This document shows positions 14,639 to 23,569 of a DNA stretch of 64,000 nt, piece after piece; position 1 is the stretch's first letter; every line of letters begins with the position of its first letter. Source of the DNA: Alphaproteobacteria bacterium (GTDB lineage: Bacteria > Pseudomonadota > Alphaproteobacteria > Micavibrionales > Micavibrionaceae); NCBI GenBank assembly GCA_002401695.1, contig NVTV01000004.1, forward strand, positions 1,415-65,414, read 5' to 3'. Under the pieces are notes generated by a model. It made no database searches. It worked only from the letters and a program-made list of their open reading frames with translations, and was not told the DNA's origin. The position numbers and the translations under genes are program-made.

Positions 14639-15454
14639 TTAATCCTTGGTGATGCGGTGTTCTATGATGCGTGAGCCAACAGGAACGTCAACAAGTTTGA
14701 CTTCAGCTTCGGGAACTATGCCGTCAGATTTGAACAAATCATCAAAGTTATTTATGGCTTCGGCGAAGCGATTGGCAGCTTCATTCGGCTCTGTTTCATA
14801 CAGGGGTCTTTGTAATAATAGCGCATATTCAAAGCGTTCCGTTTGGGCGATAATATCGGATTGTCTGCGTAGACGTACAAGGTATTGTGATAATTTTGCA
14901 ACAGCATAATCTGCGGCATAGGGGCCTTCGGCTTCGTAAATTGCTTGGTAATTTGTAATACTGATAAAGACAATAAATGTTCGCTCGCCATAACGATCTG
15001 CACGATCAATGGCAGAAAGGAAGAGTTGGTTGAAGGCTGATTTTGCGATAATACCGCCTGCACTTGGAAAATCTTCGCTGTCATCACCTATGCGATTAAT
15101 CAATGTTGTCAGATATTTTGCATTTCCGACGATTGTATCAAGGATTTCGGGGTCAATAGGTTTGGCAATTGCATCATTTGCCCCTGATTGTATGGCCTCT
15201 AATTGCAGGGCTTCGGGGCCCATCTGTATGATATAGGGATAATTTCCAGCGGCGCGCCTTAGGTTCAGGATAAGCGGTCTGGCACTGGTTAAGGGGGCGG
15301 GATCAAGAAATATCATATCGTAATCTTCTGATGCCAAGCGTTCTACAGCATTGTTCTTTACAGGCTCTAGAGTGATTTTGTGCCCTAAAGGCTCCAAACG
15401 ATTAATCATGAGTTGCGCGGTGATATCTTCTCTATCGATAACCAGAATTTTCAT
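14639..15454 (-). CDS. Response regulator with degenerate GGDEF domain
   Basis: The 271-residue product begins with a receiver domain having the phospho-acceptor D51 (YDMIFLDPAP) and the conserved Lys 98 (AIAKPID). The acidic pocket near residue 7 is reduced (VIDRED). The second half has the fold pattern of a diguanylate cyclase (FLSAIDRADRYGERTFIVFISITNY), but where GGDEF belongs the sequence reads TERFEYALLL, so no catalysis is expected. It may sense or transmit a signal without making c-di-GMP. It lies 158 bases upstream of the Wza-like gene on the same strand and may regulate that cluster. Confidence 0.75.
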   Translation of the reverse strand: MKILVIDREDITAQLMINRLEPLGHKITLEPVKNNAVERLASEDYDMIFLDPAPLTSARPLILNLRRAAGNYPYIIQMGPEALQLEAIQSGANDAIAKPIDPEILDTIVGNAKYLTTLINRIGDDSEDFPSAGGIIAKSAFNQLFLSAIDRADRYGERTFIVFISITNYQAIYEAEGPYAADYAVAKLSQYLVRLRRQSDIIAQTERFEYALLLQRPLYETEPNEAANRFAEAINNFDDLFKSDGIVPEAEVKLVDVPVGSRIIEHRITKD

Positions 15455-15655
15455 TGCTATTGCCTTGCTCGTATCTGTGTGAAAAACATGTACACGATGT
15501 TTGGTGCATGTCTATTATGATGATAATGCCCAAAAAACTGTTAAAAAAAAACTAATAAATTAAGAGTCTTTATCAATATGTGGTGAATCCAGCCTTTATT
15601 TGATGATTTATCTCGGTTAAGATGCATAAATTTTACAGAATTTGAGGAATTAAAA

Positions 15656-16264
15656 ATGAGCGTTACTCTCCATAAAAATGATTTGCCGGATGGTTTGGAT
15701 CTAGGCGCAGTTGTTGCCATTGACACGGAAACAATGGGTTTGAAGCCCGGGCGTGATAGGCTGTGCCTTGTACAGCTATCAAGTGGTGACGGGAATGCCC
15801 ATTTGGTGCAAATGCTGGATCCGTCTTTTGATGCGCCTAATTTGAAGAAACTTGTCACGAATCCCGATATTTTAAAATTATTTCATTTTGCGCGTTTTGA
15901 TGTTGCGGTGATGAAAGAATATTTGGGTGTTGATTGCCCGAATATTTATTGTACGAAAATTGCTTCAAAATTGGTGCGGACTTATACGGATAGGCATGGA
16001 TTGAAAAATATTTGCCGTGAATTGCTGGGTGTGGATATCAGCAAGCAGCAACAATCATCGGACTGGGGCGCAGAGGAATTAACGCCGGAGCAAATCAGCT
16101 ATGCCGCCAGCGATGTGTATTATTTGCATAAGCTGCGCGCGCAATTGAATAAGATGTTGGAACGTGAGGGGCGCGTTGATTTGGCGCAGAGCTGTTTTGA
16201 TTTTATGGTGACTCGTACGACTTTGGATTTACAGGGTTGGCCGGACGATATTTTCGAACATTAA
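15656..16264 (+). CDS. rnd: Ribonuclease D-like 3'-5' exonuclease
   Basis: The product has 202 residues and consists of the DEDDy exonuclease domain only; the HRDC domains of E. coli RNase D are absent, as in other alphaproteobacterial short forms. Exo I is AIDTETMGL, Exo II is FHFARFDVAVM, and Exo III is SYAASDVYYL with the catalytic Tyr. GAGGAA stands six to seven bases before the ATG. It probably trims structured RNA 3' ends. It opens the run rnd-kdsD-lptC-lptA-lptB-rpoN. Confidence 0.88.
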   Translation: MSVTLHKNDLPDGLDLGAVVAIDTETMGLKPGRDRLCLVQLSSGDGNAHLVQMLDPSFDAPNLKKLVTNPDILKLFHFARFDVAVMKEYLGVDCPNIYCTKIASKLVRTYTDRHGLKNICRELLGVDISKQQQSSDWGAEELTPEQISYAASDVYYLHKLRAQLNKMLEREGRVDLAQSCFDFMVTRTTLDLQGWPDDIFEH

Positions 16265-16294
16265 GATAATTTAAATTTAAGTAAGGCAAATATT

Positions 16295-17299
16295 TTGGCA
16301 ACTGATATGCAAACAGATATTAAATGCGCAGTGCATGTTTTGATGACAGAGGCAAAAGCGTTGCAAATGCTGGCTGATATTGTGGATGAAGAGTTCCATA
16401 AGGCCGTTGAGGCCGTGCATGAAATGAAGAACATGCAAAAAGGTGCGGGCAGGTTGATTATTGCCGGGATCGGGAAAAGCGGCCATGTTGCGCGTAAAAT
16501 TGCGGCAACACTGGCATCAACCGGAACGCCGGCTTATTTCGTTCATCCCGGGGAGGCCAGCCACGGCGATATGGGCATGATTACAGAGCGTGACGTTGTG
16601 TTGATGTTGTCTAACTCCGGTGAGAATGCAGAGCTGTCTGATTTGATCCATTATACCCGCCGTTACGATATTACGCTGATTGCGATGACCGGCAATTCTG
16701 AGTCTACATTGGCGCGTCACGCCGATATCTGTCTTTTGATGCCTAATGTTGGTGAGGTTTGCCCCAATGGTCTTGCGCCGACCACCTCGACCACGATGAT
16801 GATTGCCTTTGGTGATGCGCTGGCTGTGGCATTGTTGGAGCGTATGGGTTTAACACCGGAGCAATATAAGGTGTTCCATCCGGGGGGTAAATTAGGGCAG
16901 AGATTAATGACGGTTGCCGAGCTGATGGTCAGCGGTGATGATTTGCCGATTATATCGGGCGATGTTTTGATGGATGAGGCTTTGCTGGCCTTAACGGAGA
17001 AAAATCTGGGCATGGTGTTGGTCTTTGATGCGGCGCAAGAGTTGCTGGGCATTGTGACCGATGGTGATTTAAAACGTCATATGGCACCCGATTTGCTGCA
17101 AAAGCCGGTGCTTGAGGTCATGACCTCTGATCCGCGGATGATTTCTAAGGACGTTTTGGCGGTTGAGGCTTTGGATGCCATGACCAAAGTGCCGGGGCAT
17201 TATATCACCAGCTTGATTGTGACAGATGGCGATGCAGATAGCGGTAAGGTGTGCGGTATTATCCGTTTGCAAGATTGTTTACAGGCGGGCATCGCGTGA
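16295..17299 (+). CDS. kdsD: Arabinose-5-phosphate isomerase
   Basis: KdsD converts ribulose 5-phosphate to arabinose 5-phosphate, the first step of Kdo synthesis for the LPS core. The 334-residue protein has a SIS domain (IIAGIGKSGHVARKIAATLAS, with the family pattern STGTPAYFVHPGEASHGDMGM) and two CBS domains in the C-terminal third (VMTSDPRMISKD...). AAGG at 16283-16286 is eight bases before TTG at 16295 and far from the ATG at 16307, so the TTG is the likely start. The LPS transport genes follow directly. Confidence 0.93.
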   Translation: MATDMQTDIKCAVHVLMTEAKALQMLADIVDEEFHKAVEAVHEMKNMQKGAGRLIIAGIGKSGHVARKIAATLASTGTPAYFVHPGEASHGDMGMITERDVVLMLSNSGENAELSDLIHYTRRYDITLIAMTGNSESTLARHADICLLMPNVGEVCPNGLAPTTSTTMMIAFGDALAVALLERMGLTPEQYKVFHPGGKLGQRLMTVAELMVSGDDLPIISGDVLMDEALLALTEKNLGMVLVFDAAQELLGIVTDGDLKRHMAPDLLQKPVLEVMTSDPRMISKDVLAVEALDAMTKVPGHYITSLIVTDGDADSGKVCGIIRLQDCLQAGIA

Positions 17300-17302
17300 T
17301 TT

Positions 17303-17989
17303 ATGGATGATGATGAAAGAACAATTGCTGAGCATGAGGCACGTTTAGAGCGCTTATCGCGCCGAGATACCGTGCATGTTGCCAATGCTGCCGGTTATAC
17401 GCGCTTTGTACGTGTTATGCGTATGGCTTTGCCTTTAGCTGCTGTGGGTATTGTGACCATCTTATTTATTCGCACAGGTGTCGAGGATAAGCTGATTGTT
17501 CCAATAGAGAGCGATAAGCCGGAAATACAAATGCAAAATATTGCGAAAAATGAGCTGCTCAATCCGAAGTTTGAGAGTATGGATAAAAAAAATCAACCTT
17601 ATAAGATCACGGCAGATCGCGCCGTTCAGGGGGAAAAGAACAAGGATTTGATTATGCTGGACCGCCCCATCGGGGTCATGACTATGAAGGATGGCATTCA
17701 GGTTAGGGTACATTCTGATACGGGTGCGTATAGGCAAGATACGGAGCGTTTCTTTTTGCAAGGCGGCGTTTTTATGGAGCATGCAGATGGCTATACCCTG
17801 TCCAGTGAAGAGGCGCATATTGATTTAAAGCAAAATTTTGCATGGTCGGATAAAGACGTGCAGGGGCAAGGACCGGATCTTTTGATTAGCGCCAAAGGCG
17901 TTCGTGCGGATGGTAATACGGGTGAAATTATTTTTGTCGGGCCTGCTACACTTGTGTTAGAAAGCGGTATGGATGGGGTTGGTCAGTGA
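17303..17989 (+). CDS. lptC: LPS export protein LptC
   Basis: LptC is a bitopic inner-membrane protein that receives LPS from LptB2FG and hands it to LptA. The 228-residue product has a charged N-terminus, one membrane segment at about residues 38-56 (MALPLAAVGIVTILFI) and a periplasmic beta-jellyroll with YKITADRAVQ and SEEAHIDL. It begins three bases after kdsD and overlaps lptA by four. Confidence 0.88.
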   Translation: MDDDERTIAEHEARLERLSRRDTVHVANAAGYTRFVRVMRMALPLAAVGIVTILFIRTGVEDKLIVPIESDKPEIQMQNIAKNELLNPKFESMDKKNQPYKITADRAVQGEKNKDLIMLDRPIGVMTMKDGIQVRVHSDTGAYRQDTERFFLQGGVFMEHADGYTLSSEEAHIDLKQNFAWSDKDVQGQGPDLLISAKGVRADGNTGEIIFVGPATLVLESGMDGVGQ

Positions 17990-18825
17990 TAAGGTTTCTA
18001 TGCTCTTTTTGTTTGGTGTTCTTGTTGTCTTCATCCAATGGATGGGCGCAAACTACTCTTAATCCTGATCGTAATGAACCGTTGGAAATTACTGCAGATG
18101 ATAGTCTGGAGTGGCACAGAACCAAGCTGTATTTTAAGGCGCGGAAAAATGTACGTGCGGTGCAAGGGGGAACAACTTTGATTTCTGATATGCTAACGGC
18201 GCGCTATCGTGAAGGTGGAGAGGGTATGGATATCCATACTCTGCAAGCGGATGGGCATGTGCAAATTATTTCGGCGCAGAGCAAAGCCTATGGTGATCAC
18301 GCGACATACAAGGTTGATAAAGGCTATGCGGTGATGACGGGGCAGAATTTGCGGCTGATATCCGATGGGCAGAGCGTGACGGCGCGTGATAAATTTCAAT
18401 ATTGGGTGAATAGCGGCAGATTAGAGGCGATAGGCCATGCGGTTGCCGTGCGTTTAGGGGATAAATTAGAGGCAGATAAGTTGATTGCCACTTTTACGGA
18501 AGATAAAACAGGAAAACGTACGTTAAAAACGCTGGAAGCGATCGGGCATGTTGTTATTACAACCCCGACAGAGATTTTAACGGGGGAGCTTGCGATTTAT
18601 CAGGCGGCAACCAATATTGCGGAAATACATAATAATGTGAAAATTATGCGCGGGCCTAATGTTTTGCAAGGTGATCGTGCGCAGGTGAATTTAGAGACGA
18701 ATGTTAGTAAAATATTTGGCGGTACGGGGGAAAATGGACGGGTGCGCGGTGTTTTCTATCCCGGATCAGAAACCAAGCCGATAATTGAGGCTGTTCCTGA
18801 TTCTAAGAAATCTGCGAAAGAATAG
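17986..18825 (+). CDS. lptA: LPS transport periplasmic protein LptA
   Basis: LptA forms the periplasmic bridge for LPS. The 279-residue precursor has a signal peptide cleaved after about residue 22 (GWAQ), followed by the OstA-like domain (PLEITADDSLEWHRTKLYFKA) and repeated beta-strands, for example HATYKVDKGYAVMTG. The product is longer than E. coli LptA (185 residues), as in other alphaproteobacteria, with a basic C-terminal tail. The start is a GTG whose bases overlap the lptC stop (GTGA). Confidence 0.88.
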   Translation: MIRFLCSFCLVFLLSSSNGWAQTTLNPDRNEPLEITADDSLEWHRTKLYFKARKNVRAVQGGTTLISDMLTARYREGGEGMDIHTLQADGHVQIISAQSKAYGDHATYKVDKGYAVMTGQNLRLISDGQSVTARDKFQYWVNSGRLEAIGHAVAVRLGDKLEADKLIATFTEDKTGKRTLKTLEAIGHVVITTPTEILTGELAIYQAATNIAEIHNNVKIMRGPNVLQGDRAQVNLETNVSKIFGGTGENGRVRGVFYPGSETKPIIEAVPDSKKSAKE

Positions 18826-18833
18826 AGGTGGGT

Positions 18834-19460
18834 ATGGAAATTTTTTGGGCATGGATGCTGTTTTTAATCGTTGATATCGCTGCGGCAATGTCACCGGGGC
18901 CGGCTTTTGTTGCTTTGGTGCGTAATGCGATGGCGTATGATCGAAAGACCGGCATTGCTACGGCGTTGGGCTTGGCGCTGGGGGTGTCTATACATGTTAT
19001 TTTGGTGTTGGGCGGCATTGCATTTGTGATTACGCAATCGGTGGTGCTGTTTAATGTGATTAAATATGGTGGCGCGGGGTATCTGATTTACGTTGGTATT
19101 AAGGCTTTACGCTCTGACCGGAGGCGGGTTGTTGCGGAGGCGGATAAGGCATGCGCGAAGACGGTAACGCTGCGACAGGCCGTATTACAAGGGTTTTGGA
19201 CGAATTTATTGAACCCGAAGGCGATTGTATTTTTTACGGCGGTTTTTGCACAATTTATTCATCCGTCTATGTCATTTTCGGTGCAAATATTGTACGGATT
19301 TACGCCTGTTTGCGTAGAATTCTTATGGTTTTCGGGGCTTGCCATTATTTTGACAAATACGTCCATTAAAAGAAGGTTCATGAATGTAATCCACTGGGTA
19401 GAGCGTCTATGTGGTGGACTGATGATCGGTCTTGGGGTAAAATTAGCCCTGTTTAGGTAA
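18834..19460 (+). CDS. LysE/RhtB family amino acid exporter
   Basis: The product has 208 residues and about six membrane segments, with the family start IVDIAAAMSPGPAFVALVRNA and the segment GFWTNLLNPKAIVFFTAVFAQF. The substrate cannot be told. AGAGG lies five bases before the ATG at 18834, which is favoured over the GTG at 18828. It is placed between lptA and lptB, which are normally adjacent, with eight bases to lptA; so it is probably carried as a passenger in the LPS operon. Confidence 0.85.
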   Translation: MEIFWAWMLFLIVDIAAAMSPGPAFVALVRNAMAYDRKTGIATALGLALGVSIHVILVLGGIAFVITQSVVLFNVIKYGGAGYLIYVGIKALRSDRRRVVAEADKACAKTVTLRQAVLQGFWTNLLNPKAIVFFTAVFAQFIHPSMSFSVQILYGFTPVCVEFLWFSGLAIILTNTSIKRRFMNVIHWVERLCGGLMIGLGVKLALFR

Positions 19461-19483
19461 GTTCTTAGGTAGATAGAGTGTAA

Positions 19484-20248
19484 ATGACAACGAAAATTCC
19501 AAAGAAACCGCGTTTGAAATCCGTCCCGAAGGGGCTGAGTGCGGTACGCTTGTCGAAATCCTATAAAAAGCGCCCTGTGTTACGAGATGTCAGTTTGCAC
19601 ATTAATCGCGGCGAAGCGGTTGCCTTGTTGGGGCCAAATGGCGCGGGTAAAACCACGTGCTTTCATATTATAACCGGTCTTATTTCTGCGGATAGTGGTG
19701 CGATATTGCTGGATGGTCAGGATATTACCGATTTGCCGATGTATCGCCGCTCTCGTCTTGGCGTTGGGTATTTACCGCAGGAAGCCTCTATTTTCCGCGG
19801 ACTTTCGGTTGAAGATAATTTGCGTGCGGTGATTGAATTGCAGGAGCTTAGTAAGGAAGATCAGGGCTTTATGTTGGAAGATCTTCTGGAAGAATTTAAA
19901 ATAACGCATTTGCGCCGTACGCCTGCTCTTGCCCTGTCAGGGGGGGAGCGCAGACGCGTTGAAATTGCGCGCGCATTGGCGGCGCGTCCTGACTTTATAT
20001 TACTGGATGAGCCACTTGCGGGTGTTGATCCGATTGCGGTGAATGATATTCGTAATCTAATTTCGCATCTGAAGGATCGCGGTATTGGGGTTTTGATTAC
20101 CGACCATAATGTGCGTGATTGTCTGGGCATTGTTGATCGTGCCTATATCTTGCATGATGGTAAGGTTTTGATGGAAGGCCTGCCTGACGATATTGTGAAC
20201 CACGAAGATGTTCGCCGTGTCTATCTTGGTGAAGGCTTTTCATTGTAG
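19484..20248 (+). CDS. lptB: LPS export ABC transporter ATP-binding protein LptB
   Basis: LptB powers LPS extraction from the inner membrane as a dimer with LptF and LptG. The 254-residue protein has Walker A GPNGAGKTTC, a Q-loop (GYLPQEASIF), the ABC signature LSGGERRRVEI, Walker B FILLDEPLAGVD and a switch His in ITDHNV. A basic N-terminal extension of about 15 residues precedes the usual start. lptF and lptG are not in the window. rpoN follows after 89 bases, the usual order. Confidence 0.93.
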   Translation: MTTKIPKKPRLKSVPKGLSAVRLSKSYKKRPVLRDVSLHINRGEAVALLGPNGAGKTTCFHIITGLISADSGAILLDGQDITDLPMYRRSRLGVGYLPQEASIFRGLSVEDNLRAVIELQELSKEDQGFMLEDLLEEFKITHLRRTPALALSGGERRRVEIARALAARPDFILLDEPLAGVDPIAVNDIRNLISHLKDRGIGVLITDHNVRDCLGIVDRAYILHDGKVLMEGLPDDIVNHEDVRRVYLGEGFSL

Positions 20249-20337
20249 TATGTCTCTGTCATGCCGTCGCGATAATTCCTCTTGCATATCCGCGTATTTC
20301 TGATGATATTTTTTTGTAACCATGTTAAAATAAAAGC

Positions 20338-21798
20338 ATGACCTCATTCTCTCAAAAGCTGAATCTTCAGCAGTCCCAACATTTGGTGATGACCCCCCAG
20401 TTACAGCAGGCGATAAAACTGTTGCAGTTGAATAATGTCGAGTTGGCTGAATTTATTGAAGAAGAGATGGAAAAAAATCCGTTGCTTGAAAAAAGTGAAG
20501 GAGAAGACGCGCAAGGTGATGACGCGGAGGAGGCTGCGCCTGTTGCAGAAGAAGGCAAAGACGAGATAGAGGCGGCCTTTGAATCCGGCGCAGGGGATTT
20601 TGATGGCGGGTCAGCGGCGGCAGATATTGGTTCCGGCGGTAGTATGAAATTTGATAATGCGGAGGATAGCTTCGAAAATCGGATGAGCGCGGAGAAGTCT
20701 CTGCGCGAGCATTTGACCGGACAGCTCAATATGGCATTTTCGGATGAACGTGACTGTATGATTGGGGCGCTGTTGATTGACCGGCTTGATGAAAGCGGTT
20801 ATTTGCGTGATGACGTTGATGTCTTAGCAGAGCGCTTAGGTTGCTCAACGGAGCGTATCAATAATCTGTTATCACGGATGAAACAGTTTGATCCAACGGG
20901 GGTCTTTGCCCTCGATTTGCCTGAATGTCTTGCTTTGCAGTTGGAGGAGAACGGCGCGTTTGATACGCCGATGCGTACGCTTGTTGAAAACCTCGCCATG
21001 TTGGGGGATCATGATTTTAAGGGGCTGGCAGATGTTTGCGGTGTGAATGACACATATCTCAAGGATATGGTGGAAGAGATTAAATGCCTTAATCCCAAAC
21101 CCGCGGCAGAGTTCGATCATCTGGTGGTGCAGACTGCGATCCCTGATGTGTTGATGAAGCGTATGCCGAAAAATTTGGGCGGTGGTTGGCGCGTTGAGCT
21201 GAATAGCGATACTTTGCCACGTGTTTTGATTAATCAGGAATATTATACGCAAGTCTCACAAGGGGCGAAGGGCAAGAAAGATCGCGAATATGTCACGACG
21301 CAATTGGCCTCTGCGAATTGGTTGGTGCGTGCGTTGGATCAACGGGCGCAAACGATTTTGAAGGTCGCAAGTTCTCTGGTGGAACAACAAGACGCGTTCT
21401 TTAATTACGGTATCGAGTTTTTAAAGCCTTTAACGCTGAAAGATATTGCCGAAGAGATTGGAATGCATGAGAGCACGGTTAGCCGTGTGACCACCAATAA
21501 ATACATTGGTACGCCGCGCGGTATTTTTGAGCTGAAATTTTTCTTCTCTACGGCGTTGATCTCTGCCGATGGTATGGTGCATTCCTCAGAGGCGATTAAA
21601 GCGCGTGTGAAGGCTCTAATTGACGCGGAGGAGACAACCAAAATTCTATCTGATGACAAAATTGTCCTTATCTTAAAGGACGAGGGGATAGATATTGCAC
21701 GCAGGACTGTTGCGAAATACCGCGAAGCCATGCATATTGGCTCATCAGTACAAAGGCGAAAACAGAAAAAGAATATTGCTTTAAATGATCTGGGTTAA
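20338..21798 (+). CDS. rpoN: RNA polymerase sigma-54 factor
   Basis: RpoN directs RNA polymerase to -24/-12 promoters, where activation needs an AAA+ enhancer-binding protein. The 486-residue product has the Gln-rich activator-responsive region I (residues 1-50, LQQSQHLVMTPQLQQAI), an acidic region II (about 50-120), the core-binding and HTH domains and the RpoN box ARRTVAKYREAM near the end. No ribosome site stands out before the ATG. One good target promoter is visible in this window, in front of ftsK. Confidence 0.95.
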   Translation: MTSFSQKLNLQQSQHLVMTPQLQQAIKLLQLNNVELAEFIEEEMEKNPLLEKSEGEDAQGDDAEEAAPVAEEGKDEIEAAFESGAGDFDGGSAAADIGSGGSMKFDNAEDSFENRMSAEKSLREHLTGQLNMAFSDERDCMIGALLIDRLDESGYLRDDVDVLAERLGCSTERINNLLSRMKQFDPTGVFALDLPECLALQLEENGAFDTPMRTLVENLAMLGDHDFKGLADVCGVNDTYLKDMVEEIKCLNPKPAAEFDHLVVQTAIPDVLMKRMPKNLGGGWRVELNSDTLPRVLINQEYYTQVSQGAKGKKDREYVTTQLASANWLVRALDQRAQTILKVASSLVEQQDAFFNYGIEFLKPLTLKDIAEEIGMHESTVSRVTTNKYIGTPRGIFELKFFFSTALISADGMVHSSEAIKARVKALIDAEETTKILSDDKIVLILKDEGIDIARRTVAKYREAMHIGSSVQRRKQKKNIALNDLG

Positions 21799-21880
21799 TG
21801 ATGCATCAAGACTATTGTGATATTCGTTAAGTACACTGAAAATAAAAGAGTTTTATAAACCAAGGAAGAGGACGAAAACT

Positions 21881-22480
21881 ATGGAAACAACCGTTCAAGG
21901 AAAACAAATCGATGTCGGTGATGCACTGCGTGAGCATGTGACGGATAAGCTGGAAGATATCGATCAAAAATATTTTAATCATGCGACGACTGCAACAGTC
22001 ACTTTTTCGCGTGAAGGGCATAGCAATAAGTTATTCAAGGTTCATATCTCTTTTAACGTTAGCAAAAGTATTCAGGTGGTGACCGAAGCGACAGAGCATG
22101 ACCCCTATGTTGCTTTTGATTCAGCCTCTGAAAAAGCGGCCAAGCGTTTGCGTCGTTATAAAAGACGTTTGCGTGATCACCATGCGCGGACCGAGAAAAC
22201 ACCGGAGTCAGAATTGATTAAGGCGCGTGCTTATACACTGGCGCAAGAAGCTCTGGAAGCGGTAGAGCAGGATAATGAGGCAGATCTAAACGCTGATCCG
22301 ACGATTATCGCAGAGATACAAACGCATATTGAAAAGATGAGCGTATCCGAAGCTGTTATGCGGATGGAGCTGGCCGATCAAAATGCGATCATGTTCCGTA
22401 ATGCGAGTAACGAGAAAATAAACATGGTTTATTTGCGTAAGGATGGAAATATCGGTTGGATCGAACCTGATGATCAGTGA
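21881..22480 (+). CDS. hpf: Ribosome hibernation promoting factor, long form
   Basis: HPF binds ribosomes in stationary phase and drives formation of inactive dimers. The 199-residue product is the long type: an N-terminal RaiA/HPF domain (residues 1-105, VQGKQIDVGDALREHV) and a C-terminal dimerisation domain (SVSEAVMRMELADQNAIMF...GWIEP). GGAAGAGG lies upstream of the ATG. It follows rpoN in the standard order and is closed by the terminator at 22516. Confidence 0.92.
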   Translation: METTVQGKQIDVGDALREHVTDKLEDIDQKYFNHATTATVTFSREGHSNKLFKVHISFNVSKSIQVVTEATEHDPYVAFDSASEKAAKRLRRYKRRLRDHHARTEKTPESELIKARAYTLAQEALEAVEQDNEADLNADPTIIAEIQTHIEKMSVSEAVMRMELADQNAIMFRNASNEKINMVYLRKDGNIGWIEPDDQ

Positions 22481-22515
22481 TAATTACTATGTCACTTTAA
22501 ATTGTCTAAATTTAG

Positions 22516-22544
22516 TTCCTGTGAAGTTTTTCACAGGAATTTTT
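22516..22544 (+). terminator. Intrinsic terminator after hpf
   Basis: TTCCTGTGAA (22516-22525) and TTCACAGGAA (22530-22539) form a perfect 10-bp stem with loop GTTT, followed by five T. It separates hpf from the PtsN-like gene, which therefore needs its own promoter in 22545-22754. Confidence 0.85.
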
Positions 22545-22754
22545 ATATGTTTTCGTTTTTCTAAGTCCTTGTAAGAGGCTATAAAATTTTTCAGTTAATG
22601 CATAGAAAATACCTTAAATTCCATAAGTCATTGATAGTAAACAAATTTAGTCATGCATAATTTATGCAAAACAATAAATTTTTTTCTGGTATTTTGTTTT
22701 TCAATCATGTTACAACCCCTCATAGTATGTTTGTGGGAACGTAAGGATTATAAA

Positions 22755-23222
22755 ATGAGTATTGCGAAAGAACTTCACTTCGATGTTTTGATGACAGATG
22801 TTAAGGTGCAAGCACAATCCAAAGTCTTTGAAATTTTAGCGCAAGAGGCCGCACCAGTATGTGGTGTGGACGCTGATGTGCTTTACAGCGTTTTTGACAA
22901 AAATGCCGAGGATAGAACGTTTTCTCTGGAAGATGGTGTCGCTATATTTGATGTGAAATCAACACAGATTAAGACACCGGCTTTGGCGATGATGACCTTT
23001 GATCGAGATATCGCTTTTAACACTATGGATGGTAAGTCGGTTAATATAATGGCGGCTGTTTTATCACCTCAGTCTTGCGGCCCTGTGCATCTCCAACGTT
23101 TGGCAAATGTGTCGCGTGTTTTGCGCTCGCATGATTTATGCACGGCGTTGCGTGAGGTTGATAATACGGATGCTATGCGCGCATTATTCATGCCAACGCA
23201 AGATTGGATGCTTGCGGCTTAG
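22755..23222 (+). CDS. ptsN: PtsN-like EIIA-Ntr protein lacking the phospho-acceptor His
   Basis: In the family, EIIA-Ntr receives phosphate from NPr on a His and controls potassium uptake, ppGpp and other targets according to its state. The 155-residue product aligns well with PtsN over the full length: GVAI, then TFDRDIAFNTMDGKSVNIMAAVLSP (shown in two parts in the fold) and HLQRLANVSRVLRS. In the active-site loop, where PtsN reads IPHG, this protein reads IFDV, so the His is replaced by D66. An Asp there could mimic a fixed charged state. AAGGA precedes ATG 22755; an upstream open stretch from 22653 encodes no family sequence. Position after rpoN and hpf supports orthology. Confidence 0.8.
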   Translation: MSIAKELHFDVLMTDVKVQAQSKVFEILAQEAAPVCGVDADVLYSVFDKNAEDRTFSLEDGVAIFDVKSTQIKTPALAMMTFDRDIAFNTMDGKSVNIMAAVLSPQSCGPVHLQRLANVSRVLRSHDLCTALREVDNTDAMRALFMPTQDWMLAA

Positions 23223-23251
23223 TACTTTTTCTAAATTTATAGGAATGATCG

Positions 23252-23494
23252 TTAGTGAACGGTCACAGGTTCCAAATCATTTTGGCGTGTGGCTATGATG
23301 GCTTGATCGAGCGTATCCATTACAGAGATTTCTTCACCATCAGCGGATCGGATAGAATATATCGTGCTGTTATCGTTGTCTATGGCACGTATATAGGCGA
23401 TTTGTTGCATACCAAAGTCCTTAAAATCCTCCACCGAAAGATTTTTCAGCGCTGTTCTTACTTTTGGATTTGTCAGGGAGAGTCTTGCGGTCAT
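23252..23494 (-). CDS. DUF1150 family protein
   Basis: The 80-residue product fits the small alphaproteobacterial DUF1150 family: a helical start (LSVEDFKDFGMQQIAYIRAID), the motif SADGEEISVMDTLDQAI, and the C-terminal LEPVTVH. Function is unknown. The family gene usually follows a small heat-shock gene, and here it does, 75 bases after ibpA on the same strand, so it is probably part of the same heat-induced transcript. Confidence 0.8.
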   Translation of the reverse strand: MTARLSLTNPKVRTALKNLSVEDFKDFGMQQIAYIRAIDNDNSTIYSIRSADGEEISVMDTLDQAIIATRQNDLEPVTVH

Positions 23495-23569
23495 GTGGTG
23501 TGGTGCCTTTTATTTTTGAATATTCTACACTCCAATATAAGACCCTAAAACAGGGGGGCTTGTCAAAAT

